From REEB509 sp049314555 (GTDB lineage: Bacteria > Pseudomonadota > Alphaproteobacteria > Caulobacterales > Aquidulcibacteraceae), in contig JBMOEW010000025.1 in NCBI GenBank assembly GCA_049314555.1, forward strand, positions 1-41,253: a DNA stretch of 41,253 nt, written 5' to 3'. Below the pieces are notes generated by a model. It ran no database searches and was not told the origin of the DNA. It saw only the letters and a list, made by a program, of their open reading frames with translations. A program made the position numbers and the translations under genes. Positions 17,160 through 24,575 of the stretch are shown here, piece by piece (position 1 is the first letter of the stretch; every line of letters starts with the position of its first letter).

Positions 17160-19538
17160 CTACTCCACGTAGTAGCTGTTGTAGGCGCGGTAATAGGCCC
17201 CGATCTCACCATCCGAATACAGACGAACCGCCTGCATATCCACCCGCGATAATGCGATCCCGATGTTGGGGGCCTTCGCCGCCTTCAGCGCCGCCAATGA
17301 CGAGCGCACCAGCCCCCGCGGCGTCGTCCGCCAACGCACCATCAACACCACGGCATCAACTGCGGCGGCAAGCAAGCGGGTTTCGGCCACCAGCAGCACC
17401 GGCGCGGTGTCCAACAGCACCAGATCGTAGCGGCCGCGCAGCGTCGCCAACAACGATCGCATCGCTTCGCCGGCAAACACTTCTTCGTGCGGCGGCGCTA
17501 CCGGCGACAAGGGCAAGATGTCCATGGAAGACGCGGAGTCTTTCGTCAACGCCGCATCAAGCGTGCACTCCCCCGACAGCACTTCCAACAGCCCCATTTG
17601 TGGGCGCAAGCCCGAGTCCGTGGTCAAACCCTTGTGGCGCGTGTCGCAATCCACAACGACCACCTTCGCCCCAGACATCGCCGAAATCCGCCCGACACTG
17701 ATCGTGGAGGTCGTTTTGCCCTCGTTCGGGATCGACGACGTGATCATCACGAGTTTCGGCTGTTGCTCGGTTGCCAGCAGCATCGAGGCGCGCAGCGTGC
17801 GGATGGCTTCCGCAAAGCGCGACAGCGGCTTTTGGATCAAATAGTCGCCCGGCTTCACGGAGGGCGCAGAAACCCACGCCACACAGAAAGAAACAAACCG
17901 GCTCAAAAACCGCGTGGAACGCCACAACCACCGTATCGGCGCGGGCTTGGCTGCTAGGTCCACCGGATCCATCGCCGGATCGCGCCAGGTAAACGGATCT
18001 GGTCGCGCGGCCGTAACCGCGGGCACAAACCCGAAGTGGCGGGCACCCGTCTCATTTTCAACTTCGCTCGCGGTGCGATAGCCGCTTTCCATGATTTCCA
18101 TGATCGCGACCGCAATCAAACCCACCAGCAAGCCGCCAAGGATCGACAAGGCCAGTGCCAAGCTGGTGATCGGCGCGCTTGGAGATTCAGGGGCCGCAGC
18201 CGCCGAAACCAGCTGCGCATCTGGCGTGGCCAGCGTGCCTTGCTCGCCGGTTTCTTTGTACCGGGCAAGGAAGCTCTCATAAAGGGTCCGCGACGCGCTC
18301 GCCGTGCGCTCCAGCTCCCGCAGACGCACCTCAGCAGAGTTGTTGCCGATCATCTGGCTGCGCAACTGGCTGATGTTGGATTCAAGTTCAGCCACCCGTT
18401 GGCGTGTGACGGCCGCTTCTTGCTCGATGGTAGACACCACGCGCCGCACCTGCCGGTCGATCCCGCTGCGAACATCAAGCAGTTCCGCTTCCGCCCGCTG
18501 CCGTGCCGGCCATTCCGGGCCATAGTTTTCGCGCAACTCCGCCAAACGGCGCGTGACTTCGGCTTCCTGCTGGCGCAACTGCTGCACGGCTGGATCGCTC
18601 AGCACTTCGCTCAGCTGGTCCGTGCCGCCGGGCTCTGCAAGCTGGCTGCGCATCCGTGCCACCCGCGCATCGCGCTCTGCCAGATCGGCGCGCAGCAACA
18701 CAAGCTGGGTTTGAAACTCAGCGATTTGTTGTTCCGTGAGCGTGGAGCCCTCGGCGCTCAACAGCCCAGCCGCTGCCCGATAGTCCTCCACAGCCCGCTC
18801 AGCGGTCTGCGTTTCCAGCTGCAGGGCGGTGATGCGTTCGCTCAACCAGGAATTGGCGCGTTGGGTGGCGTCAAATTTCTCCCGCACCTGTGCGACCATG
18901 TATTGGTCCACAAAGGCGTTGGCGATCGCGGCCGATTTGGCGGGGTCGCGGCTGGTATAAGAAACTTCGATCACGCGCGTTTGGCCAATCCGGCGCACAT
19001 CAAGCCCGCCCAGCAAGGCACTAACGGTGCGCTCGCGGACCGGATCAACCCCAGACGCGGGGCTCGACGCGGGCGTCTCAGGCCGCGGGATCAAGTTGCG
19101 CACAAACCCGGTCACCGCAGGCATAATCGCCGCAAGGCCCTTCGGTGCCGGCGCAAGTTCGTAATTGAATTCGCCGTCGTTGAAGAGGTTCAGGTCCCCC
19201 GCAACGGACTCAGCCACCCGCCGGGACGAGATCACCCGCGCTTCGCTGTCCACCGCCGCCGGATCCGCCGGCAGGGCCGAAACCACGTCCTCGCCCACGA
19301 TCTGGCGTTCGCGCCCATCGAACATCAACGACGCCGTGGCCGTGTACACCTTGGGCGAGCTGAGTTGCAGGGGCGCCAGCACCGCCGCCACCAACAGCGC
19401 TATCCCCAAAAGCGACATGTACCGGCGGCGGAAAATGGCAACGAGGTCTTGCAGGGCTTGGTTATCGCCTTGCGTTGCCAGCTTGTGGGCACCCGTTTCC
19501 AATTGGACCGGTGCTGCAAGGGGTACAAGTTTATTCAT
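17160..19538 (-). CDS. Polysaccharide co-polymerase with tyrosine autokinase domain (Wzc/ExoP-like)
   Basis: This inner-membrane BY-kinase has about 792 aa. The N-terminal Wzz domain has one helix (RYMSLLGIALLVAAVLAPL), a long periplasmic part with coiled-coil Glu/Gln/Arg-rich segments, and a second helix (LALALSILGGLLVGLIAVAI). The cytoplasmic kinase has Walker A SSIPNEGKTTS with Lys608, Walker A' VVVVDCDTRHKG and Walker B LVLLDTAP. The C-terminus LYSDGEIGAYYRAYNSYYVE holds six tyrosines, the usual autophosphorylation cluster. It controls polymer length and export together with the Wza-like protein just upstream. I chose the ATG at 19538 because family homology begins there; 37 extra codons upstream overlap the wza gene. 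Confidence 0.93.
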   Translation of the reverse strand: MNKLVPLAAPVQLETGAHKLATQGDNQALQDLVAIFRRRYMSLLGIALLVAAVLAPLQLSSPKVYTATASLMFDGRERQIVGEDVVSALPADPAAVDSEARVISSRRVAESVAGDLNLFNDGEFNYELAPAPKGLAAIMPAVTGFVRNLIPRPETPASSPASGVDPVRERTVSALLGGLDVRRIGQTRVIEVSYTSRDPAKSAAIANAFVDQYMVAQVREKFDATQRANSWLSERITALQLETQTAERAVEDYRAAAGLLSAEGSTLTEQQIAEFQTQLVLLRADLAERDARVARMRSQLAEPGGTDQLSEVLSDPAVQQLRQQEAEVTRRLAELRENYGPEWPARQRAEAELLDVRSGIDRQVRRVVSTIEQEAAVTRQRVAELESNISQLRSQMIGNNSAEVRLRELERTASASRTLYESFLARYKETGEQGTLATPDAQLVSAAAAPESPSAPITSLALALSILGGLLVGLIAVAIMEIMESGYRTASEVENETGARHFGFVPAVTAARPDPFTWRDPAMDPVDLAAKPAPIRWLWRSTRFLSRFVSFCVAWVSAPSVKPGDYLIQKPLSRFAEAIRTLRASMLLATEQQPKLVMITSSIPNEGKTTSTISVGRISAMSGAKVVVVDCDTRHKGLTTDSGLRPQMGLLEVLSGECTLDAALTKDSASSMDILPLSPVAPPHEEVFAGEAMRSLLATLRGRYDLVLLDTAPVLLVAETRLLAAAVDAVVLMVRWRTTPRGLVRSSLAALKAAKAPNIGIALSRVDMQAVRLYSDGEIGAYYRAYNSYYVE

Positions 19539-19578
19539 GACCCAAGTGTCCCAGCAAGAACCACGCCACCGCGTGTCC

Positions 19579-20151
19579 CTAGAAAAACCGTTCCAGGATG
19601 CGGATTGTGTCGCCCGGCCGCACCGAGGTCGACGGATCGATCCGAACACGCTCTTCCGTGGTCGATCCGGCCCGCCGGATCATCACGTGCCTTTGGTTGG
19701 CCCGATAGGTGAAACCCTGCGCGGTCGCCACTGCGTTCATGACGGTCAAACCATCCGCAAACGGATATTCGCCTGGCGAGTTAACCTCCCCAAGAATGTA
19801 GAACGGTCGGAACGTCAAAACCTCAACGCTCACCCGCGGATTTGCCAGAAACCGCCCCCGGAGCCCCTCGACGATCCGGGCTTCCAAGTCCCGTGTGGTG
19901 GTCCCAACGGCCGGGATCGGCCCCAATAGCGGCACAGACAATGTGCCGGTGCCATCGACGGTGAACTCGCCCGAAAGGTCTTCTTCCCCAAACACGATCA
20001 CCCGCACCCGGTCGCCTGCGCCAAGCGAATAGCTATTGGCGGGAACGCTCGAAGTAACGGCAGTCCGAGGCGGCGGATCGCTGGCCGCAGGCAGCGTCGA
20101 GCAAGCTGCAACTGCTGCAAGTGCGAACAAAAACACCAAATGTCTCAACAC
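19579..20151 (-). CDS. Polysaccharide export lipoprotein (Wza/KpsD-like)
   Basis: This outer-membrane export protein has about 190 aa. The signal peptide ends in LAAVAACS, a lipobox with the acylated Cys at residue 17. The poly-export domain follows (YSLGAGDRVRVIVFGEEDLSGEF, then VPLLGPIPAVG), then an SLBB-type region FYILGEVNSPGEYPF. It is short compared with E. coli Wza (379 aa): it has one SLBB repeat and lacks the C-terminal barrel helix, like many alphaproteobacterial forms. I chose the GTG at 20151 because GGAGAG lies 7-9 bases upstream. It is the first gene of the minus-strand operon that continues with the tyrosine kinase, and it diverges from the Hsp70-like gene. Confidence 0.9.
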   Translation of the reverse strand: MLRHLVFLFALAAVAACSTLPAASDPPPRTAVTSSVPANSYSLGAGDRVRVIVFGEEDLSGEFTVDGTGTLSVPLLGPIPAVGTTTRDLEARIVEGLRGRFLANPRVSVEVLTFRPFYILGEVNSPGEYPFADGLTVMNAVATAQGFTYRANQRHVMIRRAGSTTEERVRIDPSTSVRPGDTIRILERFF

Positions 20152-20289
20152 AGGAGCTCTCCAACCAGCCTGACAACCCATAGCACCCTATCAGAACCCA
20201 TGCAAAACATGCGCCCAAGCGCGCGTGGCAATCGGCAAAACGCAGCGCGAATTACGCGAAATCTGCCCAAAGTTAACACATTCGAGGGC

Positions 20290-20306
20290 GCATTGCGCCG
20301 CAATGC
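20290..20306. promoter_or_regulatory. 17-bp palindrome between divergent operons (candidate operator)
   Basis: GCATTGCG and CGCAATGC form a perfect inverted repeat around one central base. It lies in the 262-base gap between the export operon (start 20151, minus) and the Hsp70-like gene (start 20414, plus), 138 and 107 bases from the two starts. It is too tight for an RNA hairpin with a normal loop, so a dimeric repressor or activator site is more likely. The regulator is not known. Confidence 0.6.
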
Positions 20307-20413
20307 AATAGTCTGCCCGTTCCAAAGAAACGCGAACGATTGTCTGACTTTATTGAAGATAGTATGGGTCTGAGCTTGGATGCAACGCACAACCCAATAC
20401 ATCGGACCAACCC

Positions 20414-21751
20414 ATGGCTGAGCCAATGCAGGACCACCCCGCGCCTTGGCGCGTGGCGCTTGACTTTGGCACCGCATGGTCAAAGGCAGCCATTGCCCCG
20501 GCCCGCAACGCCCAGGCGGGCGTGCGTCCCCTGCGCCTGGACGACGCCACCGACTGGGACAACCCCCTCCTCCTTGCCTCTGCAGTCTTCATCAGCAAGA
20601 CGCATGTGCATTTAGGCAGGTCCGCACTCACAGCCGCGCTCGAAGCACCAGACAGAGAAGCCCTGCGCTCCTTTAAGTCGATATTGGCCGCCCCTGATTT
20701 AGATAAAGTCCTCGAAATTGCCCCAAAACGCACCATTGACCCTGAAGGCGTGTTCACCTTTCGGGATTTGATTACGCTGTACTTGGGGTATGCCTGGGTC
20801 AATCTGGAAAACGGCTTGGCCACAGACAGCGAACGTCCGCCCCTGGATCAATGCAGCCTGGCGTTTACGCTGCCCCGCTGGCCCTCCGCCGGAGGGGCCG
20901 CCGGCTTGGTCCACCAGCTGATTGTGGCCGGCATGCACGTCGGCAAAACGCTTGGCAAGGCGATGTGTGCCCCAGGCGGCATCGAAATCAGCCTGGCCAA
21001 GAGCGCTCTGGCGTCCGCCGCCCGCCCCGGCCCACCCCCGCTGCGCGTCGAAGGCTGCATTCTGGAAGCAACCGCCGCCGCCCTTTGCCATTTGGATGGT
21101 AAAGCCCGGTTCGTGTGCGTGCTGGATATGGGGGCCGGTACAACAGACCTCGCCGGCCTTGCGATCGGCAAGGACGGGTCTATCAGCGAAATCCCCACTG
21201 CCCGCAGCACGCTCACGAAAGCCGGCGACGTCTTGGACAGCGTGGTGCTAGGCGCGATCGTCAAAGCCTCCGGTGCCCGTGGCACCCAAGCCCAATCTGC
21301 GGTTTGGCGCGCCGCCGCCGGCCAAATCCGACGGCACAAGGAAACCATCCTCAGCCAAAAGAAGGCTGCCCTTCGCATCGGTCAAAACGTGATCGCCGTG
21401 CCACAAGCTCAGGTCTGGAAGGCGCCGGACGCCAAGGCGTTCCTCGAAGAGATTGAGCGCGCCTTCCGCGCCAGCCTGGAAGCCTGCGCGCAAGCCGCCG
21501 CAGCGGCGGGGGAAAAATCGGTCACCGTGGTTGCGGCCGGCGGCGGCGCACGCCTGGAACCGATTGCAGACCTGCTCGCCAAACCCAAGACAAAAACCCG
21601 TAACATCAGCATACTCACAACGCCGGCCACCCCAAGCTGGGCCAATTCAGCCCGCTTTGCCGGCCAACTCGCCCCGGTGTTTCCCCAGTTGACTGTGGCA
21701 ATGGGCGCAGCCCTCGCCCCCCCGTCCCTCGTGATGCCCCTCCAAGGCTGA
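20414..21751 (+). CDS. Hsp70/actin-fold ATPase without a peptide-binding domain
   Basis: This 445-aa protein shows the nucleotide-binding landmarks of the actin/Hsp70 superfamily. Phosphate-1 is VALDFGTAWSKAAIAP (about residues 14-29), phosphate-2 is CVLDMGAGTTDLAGL (about 235-249), and the adenosine motif is VTVVAAGGGARL (about 372-383). A true DnaK would continue into a peptide-binding domain; here the protein ends soon after the nucleotide domain. It also has an unusual middle segment rich in Pro, Ser and Ala. The next gene encodes a protein ending in a GrpE-like domain, which supports the Hsp70 branch over FtsA/ParM. The function is unknown; it may be a chaperone or switch for the adjacent export machinery. 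The ribosome binding site is weak, and an ATG 12 bases on is an alternative start. Confidence 0.75.
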   Translation: MAEPMQDHPAPWRVALDFGTAWSKAAIAPARNAQAGVRPLRLDDATDWDNPLLLASAVFISKTHVHLGRSALTAALEAPDREALRSFKSILAAPDLDKVLEIAPKRTIDPEGVFTFRDLITLYLGYAWVNLENGLATDSERPPLDQCSLAFTLPRWPSAGGAAGLVHQLIVAGMHVGKTLGKAMCAPGGIEISLAKSALASAARPGPPPLRVEGCILEATAAALCHLDGKARFVCVLDMGAGTTDLAGLAIGKDGSISEIPTARSTLTKAGDVLDSVVLGAIVKASGARGTQAQSAVWRAAAGQIRRHKETILSQKKAALRIGQNVIAVPQAQVWKAPDAKAFLEEIERAFRASLEACAQAAAAAGEKSVTVVAAGGGARLEPIADLLAKPKTKTRNISILTTPATPSWANSARFAGQLAPVFPQLTVAMGAALAPPSLVMPLQG

Positions 21752-21767
21752 GCGCGCCAAATCCAGC

Positions 21768-21806
21768 TCCAGCACGCTTCTTGCTGGAAACGGGCACATT
21801 ACCCGT
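21768..21806 (+). promoter_or_regulatory. Two small hairpins between the Hsp70-like and GrpE-like genes
   Basis: TCCAGC (21768-21773) pairs with GCTGGA (21783-21788), and ACGGG (21790-21794) pairs with CCCGT (21802-21806). Both lie in the 69-base gap between the two genes. They could tune the ratio of the two products by RNA processing or partial termination; there is no T run. Confidence 0.3.
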
Positions 21807-21820
21807 ATCGGATCAGCGCA

Positions 21821-22642
21821 ATGCCCGCTTCAAAAGACGCAAGACGAAAGGCCGCGGTGCGCGAAGCGCGCCACTTGGCCGCACGTTTCCAAGCCCGCGA
21901 ACCGGTCGCATCCACAACCGTCCACGCCGCCATCGCCACGTTGATCCCCCTAACGGCCAAAGCAGCCCCCGGCGCCGCACAGGCTTTGGCTGCCTTGGGA
22001 AGCCTTGCCCCCTTTGCGGCTGCCAAATTGGCTGGCTGGCCATGGCGCAGCACCTGCCCGGCCACCCAAGTGCCGCTGTCAGCGCTGCCCGAGGCCATCG
22101 CCGCTGTCGAAGCCATCGATCCCCCCTGGGCCAGCACCTGGTTTGAAGCAGGCTTTGCCGCCACCAAGGCCCAGCAGCGGCGCGCCCTTTTTGAAGCCGC
22201 CCTCGAACGGCACAAAGAAGCGCCCGAACCGGCCACGCCGGACTTGGCCGAAACCCTGGCACAGGCCGCTTGGGCCGATGCCGATCAGGACCTGTGTGAG
22301 GCTCTGCGCGAAATTACCGTGCTGTCAGCCGCGCTGGCGGCCAAAAGCCCCACGCCCCGTGCCAAACTGCGCCTTCAGGCCATGCTCGCGCAGCAGGCGG
22401 TGCATGCGGTGGCAACCCGTCGCGCGATCGCCATTTCCGATGAAGCCATTGGCACCAAGGTGCGCTTCGACCCCAATGCCCACGAAGCAGCCCAAGACAC
22501 AGCCCAAGGTGCCAAAGTGCGGATTATCGCCCCTGCCATCATGCGCCAAGGCATCGTGATCGTGCGCGCCGTCGTTGCCAAGCCGCCCCCAAAGAAGGCG
22601 CGCAAAGCCAAGAAAAGCAAAAACAGTAAGCCTGAGACTTAA
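21821..22642 (+). CDS. Alanine-rich protein with a C-terminal GrpE-like domain
   Basis: This 273-aa protein is not a recognisable enzyme. The first ~200 residues are Ala-rich and helical, with little conservation that I can place. The C-terminal part reads TKVRFDPNAHEA, then GAKVRIIAPAIMRQGIVIVRAVVAK. This matches the beta-domain signature of GrpE: FDPxxHEA, then a Gly-Val strand, then G-x(4)-RAxV. GrpE is the nucleotide exchange factor of Hsp70, so it probably acts on the Hsp70-like ATPase encoded 69 bases upstream. The protein ends in a very basic Lys/Ala tail (KKARKAKKSKNSK) that could bind nucleic acid or acidic membranes. The domain call is by eye and needs a profile search. Confidence 0.68.
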   Translation: MPASKDARRKAAVREARHLAARFQAREPVASTTVHAAIATLIPLTAKAAPGAAQALAALGSLAPFAAAKLAGWPWRSTCPATQVPLSALPEAIAAVEAIDPPWASTWFEAGFAATKAQQRRALFEAALERHKEAPEPATPDLAETLAQAAWADADQDLCEALREITVLSAALAAKSPTPRAKLRLQAMLAQQAVHAVATRRAIAISDEAIGTKVRFDPNAHEAAQDTAQGAKVRIIAPAIMRQGIVIVRAVVAKPPPKKARKAKKSKNSKPET

Positions 22643-22995
22643 GGGGCCACGCCGCCAGAGACGGAGGCCTGTTGGTCCACCCCAGCGCTAAACAACGAGG
22701 CCACCCATTCTGTCGCCGAGCCGCCGAGCTGGAACACAACCGCCCACGCCACCACACAATAGGCAATCACGCCCAAAAGCACGGCCCACCGTGGATAGCG
22801 CTGGCTATCGTCCAAATACTGTTCGTCAACTTGGATCGGTTGGCGCAATCGAGCGGCGTCGAGCGGATTTGTGATCCGTTCTGCGTCTCGATTGTTTTTG
22901 ACCCGATCAAACGGCGTCACGACATCACCATCCGCGTCTTCGCCTACCGCGAGAGAAGCACATTGTGCTGAGGATCTACCGCTCGCGGGTAACAT
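22639..22995 (-). CDS. Small hypothetical protein with one membrane helix
   Basis: This 118-aa protein is of unknown function. It has a charged N-terminal half (VTPFDRVKNNRDAERITNPLDA) followed by one clear hydrophobic segment (WAVLLGVIAYCVVAWAVVFQL, about residues 70-90). A short tail that would be periplasmic follows. It overlaps the end of the GrpE-like gene by 4 bases on the opposite strand. The N-terminus could begin later. The coding look is fair, but nothing identifies it. Confidence 0.55.
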   Translation of the reverse strand: MLPASGRSSAQCASLAVGEDADGDVVTPFDRVKNNRDAERITNPLDAARLRQPIQVDEQYLDDSQRYPRWAVLLGVIAYCVVAWAVVFQLGGSATEWVASLFSAGVDQQASVSGGVAP

Positions 22996-23120
22996 GACAA
23001 TAGCGCTTCTTCAGTTAGGCGAATTTTTGGTCGCACCGGCTGTCAATAGGTTGCAATGCACACTTAAATCATGCAGACGATAACAACCGGTTAAGCGCCG
23101 AATGCGCGTAGGTTTTCGCT

Positions 23121-23795
23121 GTGGCAAGAAAAATCGGAAAAGCCCGTTCGCCGTCCGGTCCTGCCCCTCAAAAGGCAAATTTGGGCACCAACCGCGCGAA
23201 TCGGGACGTCTCATCTGTGCGGCGCGTCGGGCGGATAACCGAACCAGCGGTCGTCACCCGGGTGAAGCGCTTGGAAGGGGCTCTAAAGCGCTGGTTTGAC
23301 GTTTTGGTGGCCGTCCCCCTCATTGTTTTCATCAGCCCGCTTCTGATTTCCCTGCTGATCGCCTGCGCGATTTCCAGCCGAACGATGCCGCTCCGTGCCG
23401 AAAAGTGCGTCGGCCATAAGGGGCACCCGTTCTGGCGGCTGCGCCTAGTTGCCCCGCCCCCGGAGGCCGGCGGCATCGCGCGCCCGTTGCGCCAGTTCAT
23501 CCTGAGCGGCAGTGCCGCGCGCCTGCCTGAGTTGTTCAACGTGCTGCTGGGCGACATGAGCCTCGTGGGCCCCACCCCGCTCAACCGGGCAGATCTCGAT
23601 CGCTACGGCGAAATGCGGCGCTATTACCTCGTCGCCAGACCGGGGCTGGTGGCGTTGTGGGAAGTGGCAATTCCCTCGGTCATCGGCTGGGAGAGCCGCA
23701 TCGCCTTTGACCGCGACTACATTGAAAAATGGACGTTTCTGCGCGACCTGCGCATTCTGACGCTCCGCGCAGGCCGCATGCGCGCCCGCCTGTAA
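23121..23795 (+). CDS. Sugar transferase homologue lacking the catalytic Asp-Glu
   Basis: This 224-aa protein is of the bacterial sugar transferase family. LKRWFDVLVAVPLIVFISPLL gives the re-entrant helix, and LFNVLLGDMSLVGPTPLN gives the conserved core. The catalytic pair of the family (LDELPQ) is AARLPE here: Ala133-Arg134 stand in place of Asp-Glu. The YKFRTM motif is also lost (FWRLRLV) and PGITG is PGLVA. It is therefore unlikely to transfer phospho-sugar; it may regulate or partner the intact enzyme at 9.4-10.1 kb, or be a decaying copy. Its reading frame is clean, which favours a kept role. I chose the GTG start, with AGG 8 bases upstream. It converges on the RNase T2 gene. Confidence 0.8.
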   Translation: MARKIGKARSPSGPAPQKANLGTNRANRDVSSVRRVGRITEPAVVTRVKRLEGALKRWFDVLVAVPLIVFISPLLISLLIACAISSRTMPLRAEKCVGHKGHPFWRLRLVAPPPEAGGIARPLRQFILSGSAARLPELFNVLLGDMSLVGPTPLNRADLDRYGEMRRYYLVARPGLVALWEVAIPSVIGWESRIAFDRDYIEKWTFLRDLRILTLRAGRMRARL

Positions 23796-23811
23796 GGGGC
23801 TTATTGGCCCC
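23796..23811. terminator. Hairpin between two convergent genes
   Basis: GGGGC (23796-23800) pairs with GCCCC (23807-23811) around a 6-base loop, which contains the stop codon of the minus-strand RNase gene. It may serve as a terminator for both directions, though no T run follows. Confidence 0.4.
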
Positions 23812-24553
23812 GAACCGGCAGCATCGTCAGCGGCTCGTCCCCGCACCGGTCGCGCACATCGCCGCCACACGCGCGGAAGTCACCCTGGCGATCAAAGCAG
23901 ATCCGAACTTCCCGCAGCCGCCCCCGTGAGCAGGTCACGTTGATCGCATCGGCGGTCAAACCGCGGTTTGCCTGCACAAACGCATCTTCCAACGCCGAGG
24001 CGCTCACCTGAAGCGGACGCTCCAGCTGCGTATAGGCCGCCGGGATCCGCACCTTCTGGCGGAAACTACGGGTTTCATTGAAATACGCTTCCGGGCTTAG
24101 GCCAGAACAAGTGCCATGCTTGTCCCACTCGTGTTGGATCAAGCCGGGGCTTGGCATCAGATCCAACATCTGCTCGACGATGGCGTCAGATGCATCCGCT
24201 GGCTGATCGGTCGCACACGCCTCCGGCCACCCCCGCTCGTTTTGCGGCCAAAGCCCATGCACCACGAACGCATACGGCCGCGCGCCGCCACATTGCAGCG
24301 TTTCGCGCTCAGACATCCCGTCCTGCGCGCAAAACGACGGGCTCCAAGACAGCGCCAGCAAGTAATAGTCAAACGCCCCAGCCCCATCGCTGCCCGCCTG
24401 AGCCGGCGCGGTTTGCCCCTCCGCCCCAGCCTCGGTCTTTGCCTGGTTATAGCCGCCGCCCCATGCTTCCACGTCCGCCTGCGACGCCGGCGCAGCCCCC
24501 TGCCCACAGCCCGCCAAACCAGCAACCGCTATCGCCAAAAAGATCGCGCCCAT
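23801..24553 (-). CDS. RNase T2 family ribonuclease, predicted lipoprotein
   Basis: RNase T2 cleaves single-stranded RNA through a 2',3'-cyclic phosphate and works outside the cytoplasm. Both conserved active-site segments are present: FVVHGLWPQ (CAS I, catalytic His) and HEWDKHGTC (CAS II, His-Glu-Lys-His), with several Cys for disulfides. The mature part is about 185 residues, usual for the family. The N-terminus MGAIFLAIAVAGLAGCGQ has a lipobox, so it is probably an anchored lipoprotein, followed by a low-complexity Ala/Gly/Gln linker. I chose the ATG at 24553; the longer frame adds 22 basic residues that would spoil the signal peptide. The next gene upstream on the same strand is an exported methyltransferase whose end overlaps the longer form. 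Confidence 0.9.
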   Translation of the reverse strand: MGAIFLAIAVAGLAGCGQGAAPASQADVEAWGGGYNQAKTEAGAEGQTAPAQAGSDGAGAFDYYLLALSWSPSFCAQDGMSERETLQCGGARPYAFVVHGLWPQNERGWPEACATDQPADASDAIVEQMLDLMPSPGLIQHEWDKHGTCSGLSPEAYFNETRSFRQKVRIPAAYTQLERPLQVSASALEDAFVQANRGLTADAINVTCSRGRLREVRICFDRQGDFRACGGDVRDRCGDEPLTMLPVRGQ

Positions 24554-24575
24554 ACCCCCCCGATACACCTTCCAA

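Noticed and set aside
18036..19712. A 558-codon plus-strand frame opposite the BY-kinase
   Set aside because: Its translation is His/Arg-rich and motif-free, while the minus strand has clear Wzz and kinase motifs. It is antisense to a real gene.
24554..24560. A run of seven C next to the RNase T2 start as a second phase-variation tract
   Set aside because: It lies upstream of the chosen start and does not break a frame; runs of this length are expected in DNA this rich in GC.
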